NCBI RefSeq assembly: GCF_042676085.1
Contig: NZ_JBHTKH010000001.1
Location: forward strand, 620,001 to 684,000
Origin: Terrabacter terrigena
GTDB lineage: Bacteria > Actinomycetota > Actinomycetes > Actinomycetales > Dermatophilaceae
Length of the DNA: 64,000 nucleotides
Direction of reading: 5' to 3'
The notes under the pieces are model-generated. The model made no database searches, was not told the DNA's origin, and saw only the letters and a list, made by a program, of their open reading frames with translations. Of this stretch, positions 28,758 through 36,782 are shown in pieces (the first letter of the stretch is position 1; the number at the start of each line of letters is the position of its first letter). A program made the translations under genes and the position numbers.

Positions 28758-29633
28758 TCAGGCGGGCCCTCGCCGGGCCCGGGTCAGCGAGGAGCGGGCC
28801 GCGAGGTCCTCGTCCGCCGGGTAGCGGACCTCCTCGAGGCTGAGCCCGTGGGCAGGCATGACGTGGATGCCCGGGGCACGGTCGTGGCGCTCCTGCAGGG
28901 CCCGGGGCCAGCCACGGTCGCGCCGCCCCTCCCCCACCGGCACCACCGCTCCGACGAGCGAACGCACCATCGAGTGGCAGAACGCGTCAGCGCGCACGGT
29001 GGCGGCGAGCACCCCGTCGTCGAGGCGCGTCCACGAGAAGGCGAGCAGGGTGCGCACGGTGGTGGCACCCTCGCGCTGCTTGCAGAAGGCGGCGAAGTCG
29101 CGCAGTCCGACGAGTGATCGCGCCGCGTCGTCCATCGCGCCCGCGTCGAGGGGCTTGCGCCACCAGACCGTGTCATACCTGCGCAACGGATCGCGCACGG
29201 CTCCGGCATCGGCGATGCGGTACACGTAGCGCCGCTCGAGCGCCGCGAAGCGAGCGTCGAAACCCTTGGGCGCCAATGCCGCCCGACGCACCACGATGTC
29301 ACGGGGCAGGATGCCGCCGAGCCGGCTCACGAGGGACGGACCGGGCTCCCGGTCGGACCGCCCGGGCAGGGCCGCCCAGGCCTCCGGATCGAGGTCGGTG
29401 TGCACGACCTGCCCGCGGGCGTGCACGCCAGCGTCGGTACGGCCGGCCACGGTCACGCGTGCGGGCTCGGGGCTGCGCAGCACCGTGCCGAGCGCTGCGG
29501 TCAGCTCGCCCTGGACGGTGCGCAAACCTGGTTGCGCGGCCCAGCCGGAGAAGTGCGTCCCGTCGTAGGCGAGGTCGATGCGCACCCTCAGCAGGGCGGC
29601 GTCCGCCTCGCCCGACCCGTTCTCCTCGCTCAT
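28758..29633 (-). CDS. truA: tRNA pseudouridine(38-40) synthase
   Basis: Converts uridines 38-40 of the anticodon stem of many tRNAs to pseudouridine. The protein is 291 aa. The catalytic aspartate sits in AGRTDAGVHARGQVVH, the family signature, and the N-terminal LAYDGTHFSGWAAQPGLRTVQ is typical. ATG 29633 is preferred because family members begin close to the LRVRIDLAYDG strand. In many actinobacteria truA directly follows rplQ; here a small secreted-protein gene on the other strand lies between them. Confidence 0.95.
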   Translation of the reverse strand: MSEENGSGEADAALLRVRIDLAYDGTHFSGWAAQPGLRTVQGELTAALGTVLRSPEPARVTVAGRTDAGVHARGQVVHTDLDPEAWAALPGRSDREPGPSLVSRLGGILPRDIVVRRAALAPKGFDARFAALERRYVYRIADAGAVRDPLRRYDTVWWRKPLDAGAMDDAARSLVGLRDFAAFCKQREGATTVRTLLAFSWTRLDDGVLAATVRADAFCHSMVRSLVGAVVPVGEGRRDRGWPRALQERHDRAPGIHVMPAHGLSLEEVRYPADEDLAARSSLTRARRGPA

Positions 29634-29757
29634 CGCGACCGAGCCTAACCGGGCGCTGACGCGATGTACCACGAGGGCGTCAACCACCTCTGACCTTCAC
29701 ACGTCTTGTGTGTGGAGCCTCGGGCAACAGGGCTCGGGGTCGCGGAAGGGGAACCTC

Positions 29758-30294
29758 ATGCACACCATCTCTCGCCGGCTCGCGGGCGCAGCGCTCGCCG
29801 CCGCCCTCGCCGTCCCGGCGGCGGTCGCGGCCACCACGTCGGCCTCCGCCGCACCGTTCTGCGGCATCACGTGGGGCTCGAGCACGAAGGCGACGAGCCC
29901 GAGCCTGCTCTGGACCGGCCGGGTCACCTCGGCGAGGGCAGGGCAGCACGCGTGCTTCGACCGGGTCGTCTTCGACCTCAACCCGGGCCGGGGCACGCTG
30001 GGCTACCGCGTGCGCTACGTCAGCGCGGTCACCAGCCCGGGCAGCGGCTTCCCGGTGCCCGTCACCGGTGGCGCCAAGATCCAGGTCACGGTCAACGCTC
30101 CCTCGACGCTGTCCCCGAGCACCACGACGTTCTCCGGCTGGCGGACCTTCCGGCAGCTGAAGAACATCGGCAGCTTCGAGGGCTACACCGACTACGGCCT
30201 CGGTGTGCGCACCCGGCTGCCGATGCGCGCCTTCGTCGTCGCCGACGCCGACGGCGGCCGACGGCTGGTCGTCGACGTCGCCCACGCGTGGTGA
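29758..30294 (+). CDS. Small secreted protein, AMIN-like
   Basis: A 178-aa protein with a clear signal peptide (residues 1-31, cleavage near ASA-AP). The mature part is a single beta-rich domain (about 33-178) with the pattern HACFDRVVFDLNPGRG-LGYRVRYV and a C-terminal RRLVVDVAHAW, like the AMIN-like domains common in secreted actinobacterial proteins. Two cysteines (near positions 34 and 64) could form a disulfide. A good ribosome-binding site (GGAAGGGGA) precedes the ATG. Function unknown; family members are thought to bind the cell wall. It sits alone on the plus strand inside an otherwise minus-strand ribosomal region. Confidence 0.75.
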   Translation: MHTISRRLAGAALAAALAVPAAVAATTSASAAPFCGITWGSSTKATSPSLLWTGRVTSARAGQHACFDRVVFDLNPGRGTLGYRVRYVSAVTSPGSGFPVPVTGGAKIQVTVNAPSTLSPSTTTFSGWRTFRQLKNIGSFEGYTDYGLGVRTRLPMRAFVVADADGGRRLVVDVAHAW

Positions 30295-30318
30295 TCGAAC
30301 GAGCACTCCGCCTGAAAA

Positions 30319-30360
30319 TCGAGAAAGCAGTCCGTCCGGTCGGACGAACTGCTTTCTCGA
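30319..30360. terminator. Bidirectional terminator between the secreted protein gene and rplQ
   Basis: A 13-bp stem (30319-30331 with 30348-30360, arm TCGAGAAAGCAGT) continues after one mismatch with 5 more pairs and a 4-base loop. It serves two convergent genes. On the minus strand it is followed by TTTTCAGG, a short U-tract in the rplQ transcript. Confidence 0.9.
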
Positions 30361-30376
30361 TGGGGTGGTGCGTGGC

Positions 30377-31108
30377 TCAGGAGCCGGAACCGGCCTTGAC
30401 GAAGCCGGCCTTCTCGGCGTCCTCGGCCGACTTGAACCAGAACTCGGCGATCGTCTGGTCGTACCACTGGCCGTCGGGCTCGTGGTACTTGCCGGAGTCG
30501 GCGTTGCCCTTGACGGTGTAGCCCTCGGGGGCCGAGCCGTCCTCGTTCGCGGCGACGGCGCCCTCGGGCAGCTCGAGGGCAGCGGTCTCGGTGGCGTCGG
30601 TCTCAGTGGCGTCGGTGGTCTCGGTGGCCTCGACCTTGTCGGCGTCCTCGGCAGCCTTCGTCTCGGCGGCGGCCTTCTTCGACTCGCTCTGCTTCGCAGC
30701 GCGCTTCGTGGCGGCCTCGGCCTCCTTGACCGTCGCCTTCTTGGCCGACAGCGGCTCGCGGACGAGCTCGATGACGACCATGGGCGCGTTGTCACCCTTG
30801 CGGGCGCCGATCTTCGTGATGCGGGTGTAGCCGCCCTCGCGAGCCGCCATGTCGGGGGCGATCTCGGCGAAGAGACGGTGGACGACACCCTTGTCGCGCA
30901 CGACCGTGAGGACGCGGCGGCGGGCGTGCAGGTCGCCGCGCTTGGCGAACGTGATGAGACGCTCGGCGAGCGGGCGCAGGCGCTTGGCCTTGGCCTCCGT
31001 CGTCGTGATCTTGTCGTGCTCGAAGAGCGACGTCGCGAGGTTGGCCAGGATCAGCCGCTCGTGGGCGGGGCCGCCACCGACGCGGGGACCCTTGGTGGGG
31101 GTGGGCAT
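30377..31108 (-). CDS. rplQ: 50S ribosomal protein L17 with a C-terminal extension
   Basis: The first 120 residues are a standard L17, a large-subunit protein near the peptide exit tunnel. The protein is 243 aa, twice the usual length. An Ala/Lys/Glu/Thr-rich linker (121-193) leads to a small aromatic-rich domain (about 194-240: PEGYTVKGNADSGKYH, then WYDQTIAEFWFKSAEDAEKAGF). That last part resembles the short actinobacterial module sometimes called a sunset domain, found at the ends of several unrelated proteins. It ends the rpsM-rpsK-rpsD-rpoA-rplQ cluster. Confidence 0.95.
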   Translation of the reverse strand: MPTPTKGPRVGGGPAHERLILANLATSLFEHDKITTTEAKAKRLRPLAERLITFAKRGDLHARRRVLTVVRDKGVVHRLFAEIAPDMAAREGGYTRITKIGARKGDNAPMVVIELVREPLSAKKATVKEAEAATKRAAKQSESKKAAAETKAAEDADKVEATETTDATETDATETAALELPEGAVAANEDGSAPEGYTVKGNADSGKYHEPDGQWYDQTIAEFWFKSAEDAEKAGFVKAGSGS

Positions 31109-31180
31109 TTCGTTTCTCCTAGAAGTCCGACCAGGCCGTTCTCGAGCAGGGCGTCGAGGGCTCGGTCAAGAAGCGGTTGG

Positions 31181-32212
31181 TCAGAGACGCTCGTCCTCGA
31201 CGAACGACTGGTCGTCGTCGTCGCTGTAGTCATCGTCGCCGTAGCCGTCGACCAGGGCCGACGGGTCGAACCCGGGCGGGCTGTCCTTGAGGGCCAGACC
31301 CATGCCGACGAGCTTGGCCTTGACCTCGTCGATCGACTTCGCACCGAAGTTGCGGATGTCGAGCAGGTCGGCCTCGCTGCGGCCCACGAGCTCACCCACG
31401 GTGTGGATGCCCTCGCGCTTGAGGCAGTTGTAGGAACGAACGGTGAGGTCGAGGTCCTCGATCGGCAGGGCGAGGTCCGCGGCGAGCGCGGCGTCCGTCG
31501 GCGACGGGCCCATGTCGATGCCCTCCGCCTCGACGTTGAGCTCGCGGGCCAGGCCGAAGAGCTCGACGAGCGTCTTGCCGGCCGAGGCCATGGCGTCACG
31601 CGGGGTCATCGAGTTCTTCGTCTCGACGTCGACGATGAGCTTGTCGAAGTCGGTGCGCTGCTCGACACGGGTCGCCTCGACCTTGTAGGTCACGGTGAGC
31701 ACCGGGCTGTAGATCGAGTCGACCGGGATGCGGCCGATCTCCTGGTCACCGGACTTGTTCTGCTGCGCCGAGACGTAGCCACGGCCACGCTCCACGGTCA
31801 GCTCCATCTCGAGCTTGCCCTTGTCGTTCAGCGTCGCGATGTGCAGGTCGGGGTTGTGCACCTCGACACCCGCCGGGGGCGTGATGTCGGCGGCCGTGAC
31901 CGCACCCGGGCCCTGCTTGCGCAGGTACATCACGACCGGCTCGTCGTGCTCCGAGGAGACGACGAGGCCCTTGATGTTGAGGATCATCTCGGTGACGTCC
32001 TCCTTCACGCCCGGCACGGTCGTGAACTCGTGGAGCACGCCGTCGATGCGGATGGAGGTGACCGCCGCGCCGGGGATGCTCGAGAGCAGGGTGCGACGGA
32101 GGGAGTTGCCGAGCGTGTAGCCGAAGCCGGGCTCGAGCGGCTCGATGGTGAAGCGGCTGCGGGCCTCGACCACGACCTCTTCGGAGAGCACGGGACGCTG
32201 TGCGATGAGCAC
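31181..32212 (-). CDS. rpoA: RNA polymerase subunit alpha
   Basis: The scaffold subunit of RNA polymerase, 343 aa. The N-terminal dimerisation domain covers about 1-230 (FTIEPLEPGFGYTLGNSLRRTLLSSIPG is diagnostic). The C-terminal DNA- and activator-binding domain covers about 250-315 (RSYNCLKREGIHTVGELV, then LLDIRNFGAKSIDEV). An acidic tail (DGYGDDDYSDDDDQSFVEDE) closes the protein. It is separated from rpsD by 158 bp that holds a very strong hairpin. Confidence 0.98.
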   Translation of the reverse strand: MLIAQRPVLSEEVVVEARSRFTIEPLEPGFGYTLGNSLRRTLLSSIPGAAVTSIRIDGVLHEFTTVPGVKEDVTEMILNIKGLVVSSEHDEPVVMYLRKQGPGAVTAADITPPAGVEVHNPDLHIATLNDKGKLEMELTVERGRGYVSAQQNKSGDQEIGRIPVDSIYSPVLTVTYKVEATRVEQRTDFDKLIVDVETKNSMTPRDAMASAGKTLVELFGLARELNVEAEGIDMGPSPTDAALAADLALPIEDLDLTVRSYNCLKREGIHTVGELVGRSEADLLDIRNFGAKSIDEVKAKLVGMGLALKDSPPGFDPSALVDGYGDDDYSDDDDQSFVEDERL

Positions 32213-32280
32213 TGTTCAGTTCCTTCCCACGGGCGACCGCCATATGACGCCTCGTGAAACTGCCCGGTCGTGATCCGGGC

Positions 32281-32312
32281 GGGCCGGCACGGCTCTGTCT
32301 GCGAGCCGGCCC
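32281..32312 (-). other. Stem-loop upstream of rpoA
   Basis: GGGCCGGC (32281-32288) pairs with GCCGGCCC (32305-32312). It lies between the stronger hairpin at 32327-32362 and the rpoA start, in the leader of any transcript that continues into rpoA. Confidence 0.45.
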
Positions 32313-32326
32313 CAGGGACAAGGGAT

Positions 32327-32362
32327 CCCGTATGCCGTGAAGCTGGCTTCACGGCATACGGG
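32327..32362 (-). other. Strong hairpin between rpsD and rpoA (attenuator or processing site)
   Basis: A perfect 16-bp stem (32327-32342 with 32347-32362) closes a CTGG tetraloop, starting 9 bases past the rpsD stop codon. Each arm contains one copy of the octamer GTATGCCG/CGGCATAC that is enriched in this window. There is no U-tract. It could end part of the transcripts, or stabilise the upstream ribosomal-protein message relative to rpoA. Confidence 0.75.
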
Positions 32363-32370
32363 GCCTTGAG

Positions 32371-32979
32371 TCAGTTCTTCGAGTAGAGCTCGACGATCAG
32401 CTGCTCGGTGAGCTGCGAGTCGATCTGCGCGCGCACCGGGAGCTGGTGGATGAGGATCTGCAGCGAGCCGTCGACGACCTGCATCCAGGCCGGGACGGGA
32501 CGCTCGCCGAACGTCTGGCGGGCCAGCTCGAACGGGAAGCTCTCGACGGACTGCTTGCGGACCGTGATGATGTCGTACTGCTCGACGCGGTAGCTCGGGA
32601 CGTCGACGCGCACGCCGTTGACCTCGAAGTGACCGTGGGTCACGAGCTGACGGGCGTGGCGACGCGTGCGGGCCAGGCCCGCGCGGTAGACCACGTTGTC
32701 GAGGCGCGACTCGAGGATCTGGAGAAGGTTCTCACCGGTCTTGCCGGGGCGCTTCGCCGCTTCCTTGTAGTAGCGGACGAACTGCTTCTCCATGACGCCG
32801 TAGGTGAAGCGGGCACGCTGCTTCTCCTGGAGCTGGGTCAGGTACTCCTTCTCCTGGATCCGGCGACGGCCGTGCTGGCCGGGCGGGAACGGGCGGAGCT
32901 CGAAGTTCTTGTCGCCGCCGACGAGGTCCATCTTCAGGCGGCGGGACTTCTTGGTGATCGGGCCGGTGTAACGAGCCAT
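32371..32979 (-). CDS. rpsD: 30S ribosomal protein S4
   Basis: A primary 16S rRNA-binding protein that starts assembly of the 30S body, 202 aa. It is the cysteine-free form: no zinc motif is seen in the N-terminal part (ARYTGPITKKSRRLKMDLVGG). The S4 RNA-binding fold is clear (LESRLDNVVYRAGLARTRRH). It follows rpsK by 32 bp. In other bacteria S4 represses this operon by binding its leader. Confidence 0.98.
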   Translation of the reverse strand: MARYTGPITKKSRRLKMDLVGGDKNFELRPFPPGQHGRRRIQEKEYLTQLQEKQRARFTYGVMEKQFVRYYKEAAKRPGKTGENLLQILESRLDNVVYRAGLARTRRHARQLVTHGHFEVNGVRVDVPSYRVEQYDIITVRKQSVESFPFELARQTFGERPVPAWMQVVDGSLQILIHQLPVRAQIDSQLTEQLIVELYSKN

Positions 32980-33011
32980 GACTTATCTACTCTTCCTGGT
33001 CTCTGGCCGGA

Positions 33012-33407
33012 TCAGACGCGACGGCGCTTGGGCGGGCGGACACCGTTGTGCGGCGTGGGCGTGACGTCGCTGATCGCGCCGACCTCGAGGCCGGTGGCGG
33101 TGAGCGAGCGGATCGCCGTCTCGCGGCCCGAGCCCGGGCCCTTCACGAAGACGTCGACCTTGCGCATGCCGTGCTCCATGGCGCGGCGGGCAGCAGCCTC
33201 GGCAGCCATCTGGGCGGCGAACGGCGTCGACTTGCGCGAGCCCTTGAAGCCGACCTGGCCGGCGGAGGCCCAGGCGATCACGGCGCCGGTGGGGTCGGTG
33301 ATCGAGATGATCGTGTTGTTGAACGTGCTCTTGATGTGAGCGTGCCCGTGGGCGACGTTCTTCTTCTCCTTGCGACGAACCTTCGTCACGCGAGCCTTGG
33401 GAGGCAT
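33012..33407 (-). CDS. rpsK: 30S ribosomal protein S11
   Basis: Platform protein of the small subunit at the mRNA exit site, 131 aa. Recognised by AHGHAHIKSTFNNTIISITD and the C-terminal DVTPTPHNGVRPPKRRRV. It lies 56 bp after rpsM and 32 bp before rpsD. Confidence 0.98.
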   Translation of the reverse strand: MPPKARVTKVRRKEKKNVAHGHAHIKSTFNNTIISITDPTGAVIAWASAGQVGFKGSRKSTPFAAQMAAEAAARRAMEHGMRKVDVFVKGPGSGRETAIRSLTATGLEVGAISDVTPTPHNGVRPPKRRRV

Positions 33408-33463
33408 GTTTCTCCTACGTCAGAACTGAATGTCGGTGAGACGTGATCGCGAGGCGATCAGCG

Positions 33464-33838
33464 TCACTTGGCCTTCTTCTTGCCGGCCACGGTGCGCTTC
33501 GGGCCCTTGCGAGTGCGCGCGTTGGTCTTGGTGCGCTGGCCGCGCACGGGGAGACCACGACGGTGACGAAGACCTTCGTAGGAGCCGATCTCGACCTTGC
33601 GGCGGATGTCGGCCTGCACCTCACGGCGAAGGTCACCCTCGAGGCGGTAGTTGCCCTCGAGGAAGTCACGAAGCGCAACGAGCTCGGTCTCACCGAGGTC
33701 CTTGACGCGGGTGTTGGGGTCGACGCCGGTCGCAACCAGCGCCTGCTTGGAACGGGTGCGACCGACACCGAAGATGTAGGTCAGCGCAACCTCGACGCGC
33801 TTCTCGCGCGGAAGGTCGACTCCAACAAGACGAGCCAT
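33464..33838 (-). CDS. rpsM: 30S ribosomal protein S13
   Basis: Small-subunit head protein that contacts the large subunit and P-site tRNA, 124 aa. I use the ATG at 33838 (MARLVGVDLPREKRVEVALT), the conserved start; the longer reading frame upstream has no homologous look. The basic tail RGQRTKTNARTRKGPKRT is typical. A 223-bp structured gap separates it from rpmJ. Confidence 0.97.
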   Translation of the reverse strand: MARLVGVDLPREKRVEVALTYIFGVGRTRSKQALVATGVDPNTRVKDLGETELVALRDFLEGNYRLEGDLRREVQADIRRKVEIGSYEGLRHRRGLPVRGQRTKTNARTRKGPKRTVAGKKKAK

Positions 33839-34061
33839 GTTGGGTTTTCTCCTGGATTCTTTTCGCGGAGGTCTGGAGCAGGTCACCGATCCGGGGTCTC
33901 GGCCCGCCACACAGAAGGACGGGCCACCGGTCCCCGGCCTCCGTGCCGGGGGTGACGTCCTGCGCCGACACGACGGTCGGTCATCAGGGGCCGGGTGCTG
34001 CTTTCATTCACTTGTCTTGCGTGCTGTCGAAGTCTGTCGACGGCGAGGTGGTGGGTTCTGC
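33839..34061 (-). other. Intercistronic leader of the rpsM cluster with two hairpins
   Basis: This gap between rpmJ and rpsM holds a 7-bp stem (CCCCGGC 33932-33938 with GCCGGGG 33945-33951) and a weaker 6-bp stem (33901-33906 with 33920-33925). It may be a leader for feedback control by S4 or contain a second promoter. I see no gene here. Confidence 0.4.
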
Positions 34062-34175
34062 TCAGCCCTGGCGCTGCTTGTGGCGCAGGTTCTCGCAGAT
34101 CACCATGACCCGACCGTTGCGGCGGATCACCTTGCACTTGTCGCAGATCTTCTTGACGCTCGGCTGAACCTTCAT
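34062..34175 (-). CDS. rpmJ: 50S ribosomal protein L36
   Basis: A 37-aa protein, MKVQPSVKKICDKCKVIRR at the start and ENLRHKQRQG at the end. Cys11, Cys14, Cys27 and His32 form the zinc site of the C+ type, so this is the zinc-dependent paralogue. It sits in its conserved place after infA (35 bp gap). Confidence 0.97.
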   Translation of the reverse strand: MKVQPSVKKICDKCKVIRRNGRVMVICENLRHKQRQG

Positions 34176-34210
34176 CTGCCTGCTGTCTCTCGAGATCTCA
34201 ACGGGGAACT

Positions 34211-34432
34211 TCAGCGATACCGGAAGACGATCCGACCGCGGGTCAGGTCATAGGGAGAGAGCTCCACCACCACACGGTCCTCCGGGAGGATCCTGATGTA
34301 GTGCTGTCGCATCTTGCCCGAGATGTGTGCGAGCACCTTGTGACCGTTGGAGAGCTCCACCCGGAACATCGCGTTCGGGAGAGCCTCGACGATCGTGCCC
34401 TCGATCTCGATGACACCGTCCTTCTTGGCCAT
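34211..34432 (-). CDS. infA: Translation initiation factor IF-1
   Basis: A 73-aa OB-fold protein that binds the A site of the 30S subunit during initiation. The sequence (AKKDGVIEIEGTIVEALPNA to RGRIVFRYR) is essentially canonical. In most actinobacteria infA directly follows map; here about 10 kb of other genes lies between them, so infA needs its own promoter in 34433-34620. Confidence 0.98.
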   Translation of the reverse strand: MAKKDGVIEIEGTIVEALPNAMFRVELSNGHKVLAHISGKMRQHYIRILPEDRVVVELSPYDLTRGRIVFRYR

Positions 34433-34563
34433 ATCCTCCGTCTATCTGTTGGTGGCCGACCCGGACTGGGCCGACCTTGGGACGTGCCTGGTTGCCGTGC
34501 TCCGGATCGCTCCTGGGACACAGGCGTGATTCGGGCGCCGAGGCACACGACACCCAACGCACA

Positions 34564-34592
34564 AGACTACGCCACGCCGGCGATTACCCGAA
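34564..34592 (-). promoter_or_regulatory. Weak candidate promoter for infA
   Basis: On the minus strand TTCGGG (34592-34587) and TAGTCT (34569-34564) are 17 bp apart. The -10 is acceptable, the -35 matches only half of consensus. The transcript would start about 120 bases before infA. Given only because infA must have a promoter in this gap. Confidence 0.25.
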
Positions 34593-34626
34593 ATCGGCGA
34601 GGTGGTCGGCCCAGGGCGTGCCGGGG

Positions 34627-34664
34627 TCCTCCCGACATCCTCCCGACGTCCTCCCGCGGGAGGA
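34627..34664. promoter_or_regulatory. Putative response-regulator operator, copy 1
   Basis: Three direct repeats TCCTCCCGAC(A/G)-like start at 34627, 34638 and 34649, exactly 11 bp apart. The third is the left arm of a perfect 16-bp palindrome TCCTCCCGCGGGAGGA (34649-34664), 34 bp before the kinase start. The same palindrome, with one central difference, occurs downstream of the response regulator gene at 36707-36724. Helical spacing and palindrome fit a NarL-type regulator controlling its own operon. Confidence 0.6.
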
Positions 34665-34698
34665 TCCCGTACGCCGTCGGCTTGGGTAGCGTGCTCGC

Positions 34699-36027
34699 GT
34701 GACCGCCCGGCCCGACGTCCCCGCCCCGGCCATGCCCGTCGGCGGCCGCGCCCTCGTCGACCGCGTCGGTGCGATCATCGCGCTGCTCTACTTCGTCGGG
34801 TCGATCACCGTCGTCGCCGTCGTGGGCAGGCAGGCGTGGTGGGTCAACCTCGGCGAGCAGCCCACCGTGCTCGGCTATGTCGGTATCGGGCTCGGCGCGG
34901 TCGCCCTGCTCTTCCTGCCGCGCTTCCCCGGCGCCACCTTCGCCGCCTGCGGGCTCCTCGCGTTCCTGCTGTACGCCCTGGGTGCGGTGCTCGGCCTGCC
35001 GACCGTTCTCATGGCGCTCGTCGCACTGTTCGGGGTGACCCTGTGGACCGACCGGCGCAGTGGCCTGTGGGCCCTCACGGCCGCCCTCGGCTCCCTCGGC
35101 CTCGCGACTGCGATGCTCTTCGTCCGCTACGGCTACTTCCTGCCGCCGCTCGAGACGTTCCTCGGCGACCGGGTGGCCGTCTTCCTGTTCAACAGCGGTG
35201 CCGTCGTGGTGCTGACCTGGGCGGTGGCCGACCAGGTGCGCGCTGCCGGCGAGCGACGGACCCTCCAGCGCGAGGCGCAGACCCACGCCGCCGAGGCCGC
35301 CGCCCACCAGCTCGCCGAGCGCGCGGCCGTGAGCCGCGCCGACACGCTCGCCGACCGGCAGCGGATCGCGCGTGAGATGCACGACGTCGTGGCTCACGGG
35401 CTGTCGGTGATGATCGTGCAGGCCGACGGCGCCCGGTTCGCCGCGGCCGCCGACCCCGACGTCGCCACCAACGCGCTCGAGACCATCGCGGCGACCGGAC
35501 GGTCGTCGCTGGCCGAGATGCGCCGGCTGCTCGGCGTGCTGCGCGACGAGGAGTCCCTGGCCCCCGAAGCGCCCTAGCCGGGGCTCGCGGACCTCGAGCC
35601 CCTCGTCGCCAGGCTCACCGACGGTGGGCGCCGGGTGCACCTGCGCTTCGCCGGGGACCCCCTGCCGGACCACGAGGGCGAGCACGGCTCGGCGACCGGC
35701 CTCACGGCGTACCGGATCGTGCAGGAGGCACTGACGAACGTCATGAAGCACGCGGGCGACGACGCCACGGCCTGGGTCACGCTGACCGTCCACCCGGCGA
35801 GCGTGGTCGTCGAGGTCGTCGACGACGGTGGTGGGGCCGCTGCGGGCACCCGGGCCCCCGGGAGCGCGGTCGAGCAGGGCCACGGGCTGCGAGGTATGGC
35901 AGAGCGGGTCGACATGCTCGGAGGATCGCTCGTCACCGGCCCCGACCCGCGAGGCGGGTTCCGCGTCGTGGCCACGCTCCCCCGGCTCGGCCCTGAGGCG
36001 ACGCGACCGATCGAGGTGTCCCGGTGA
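34699..36027 (+). pseudogene. Sensor histidine kinase split by an in-frame TAG
   Basis: Bases 34699-35574 encode 292 residues: a membrane region of about five helices (25-175), a coiled coil (185-215), and the dimerisation box with phospho-acceptor His228 (REMHDVVAHG). TAG at 35575 ends the frame. Without any frame shift, reading continues through GLADLEPLVARLTDGGRRV into the ATPase domain (N-box EALTNVMKHA, DDGGG, GHGLRGM) to 36027. The codon expected at this point in related kinases is probably Gln, so CAG to TAG is the likely change. A GTG at 35635 could start the ATPase half separately. The response regulator start overlaps the final stop by 4 bp, showing this was one kinase gene. Sequencing error, nonsense mutation or suppression are all possible. 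Confidence 0.85.
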
Positions 36028-36677
36028 TCCGCGTGATGATCGTCGACGACCAGGCTCTCGTGCGGGCCGGTTTCGCCATGCTCGTGCGCTCACAGCCGGA
36101 CCTCACCGTGGTCGCCGAGTGCGCCGACGGGCAGCAGTGCGTCGACACCCTCGCCAGGGTCGAGGCCGATGTCGTGCTCATGGACGTGCGCATGCCGCGC
36201 ATGGACGGCATCGAGGCGACCCGGATCATCGCCGAGCACGACTGCGCGACAAGGGTCCTCGTCCTGACGACCTTCGACCTCGACGAGTACGCCTTCACGG
36301 CCCTCCGTGCCGGCGCCTCGGGCTTCCTGCTCAAGGACGCACCGCCGGAAGACCTCCTCGCCGCGATTCGCACGGTCCACGCGGGTGATGCCGTCATCGC
36401 GCCCTCGACCACGCGGCGGCTCGTCGAGACGTATGTGCGCAGCGCACCCGTCGTCGGTGCCCTGCTGGATCGCACGGCCGCGCTGACCGACCGCGAGCGC
36501 GAGGTCTGGGTCGCGATCGCGCGCGGGCTGACCAACTCCGAGATCGCCGAGGCGCTCTTCGTCTCCGAGACGACCGTCAAGACTCACGTCGGGCACATCC
36601 TCGCCAAGACGGGCGTCCGCGACCGCGTCGCCCTGGTCGTGCTCGCCTACCAGACGGGCGCGGTCGCACTGCCCTGA
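36024..36677 (+). CDS. NarL/LuxR-type response regulator
   Basis: A 217-aa two-component regulator. The receiver domain (1-120) has Asp54 as phosphate acceptor (VLMDVRMPRMDG), the acidic pair Asp8-Asp9 and a conserved Lys in LLKDAPPEDL. The LuxR-type helix-turn-helix occupies about 148-210 (LTDREREVWVAIARGLTNSEIAEALFVSETTVKTHV). It is intact although its partner kinase gene has an internal stop. GTG start overlaps the kinase stop (GTGA). Palindromes flanking the pair are candidate binding sites. Confidence 0.92.
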   Translation: MIRVMIVDDQALVRAGFAMLVRSQPDLTVVAECADGQQCVDTLARVEADVVLMDVRMPRMDGIEATRIIAEHDCATRVLVLTTFDLDEYAFTALRAGASGFLLKDAPPEDLLAAIRTVHAGDAVIAPSTTRRLVETYVRSAPVVGALLDRTAALTDREREVWVAIARGLTNSEIAEALFVSETTVKTHVGHILAKTGVRDRVALVVLAYQTGAVALP

Positions 36678-36705
36678 CCAGAGGTCTCCGACCATCCCGC
36701 CGTCG

Positions 36706-36725
36706 CCTCCTCCCACGGGAGGAGG
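36706..36725. promoter_or_regulatory. Putative response-regulator operator, copy 2, ahead of alr
   Basis: CCTCCTCCC and GGGAGGAGG surround a central AC, giving 18 of 20 symmetric positions. The core TCCTCCC-AC-GGGAGGA equals the palindrome before the kinase gene except for one base. It lies 28 bp after the response regulator stop and 57 bp before alr. It could also act as a terminator hairpin for the two-component operon; the match with copy 1 favours a binding site. Confidence 0.55.
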
Positions 36726-36782
36726 GAGATGTCGGTCCACGGCTCGATGCGCCGACTGCAGGTGCGCTCATAGCGTCGAGGC

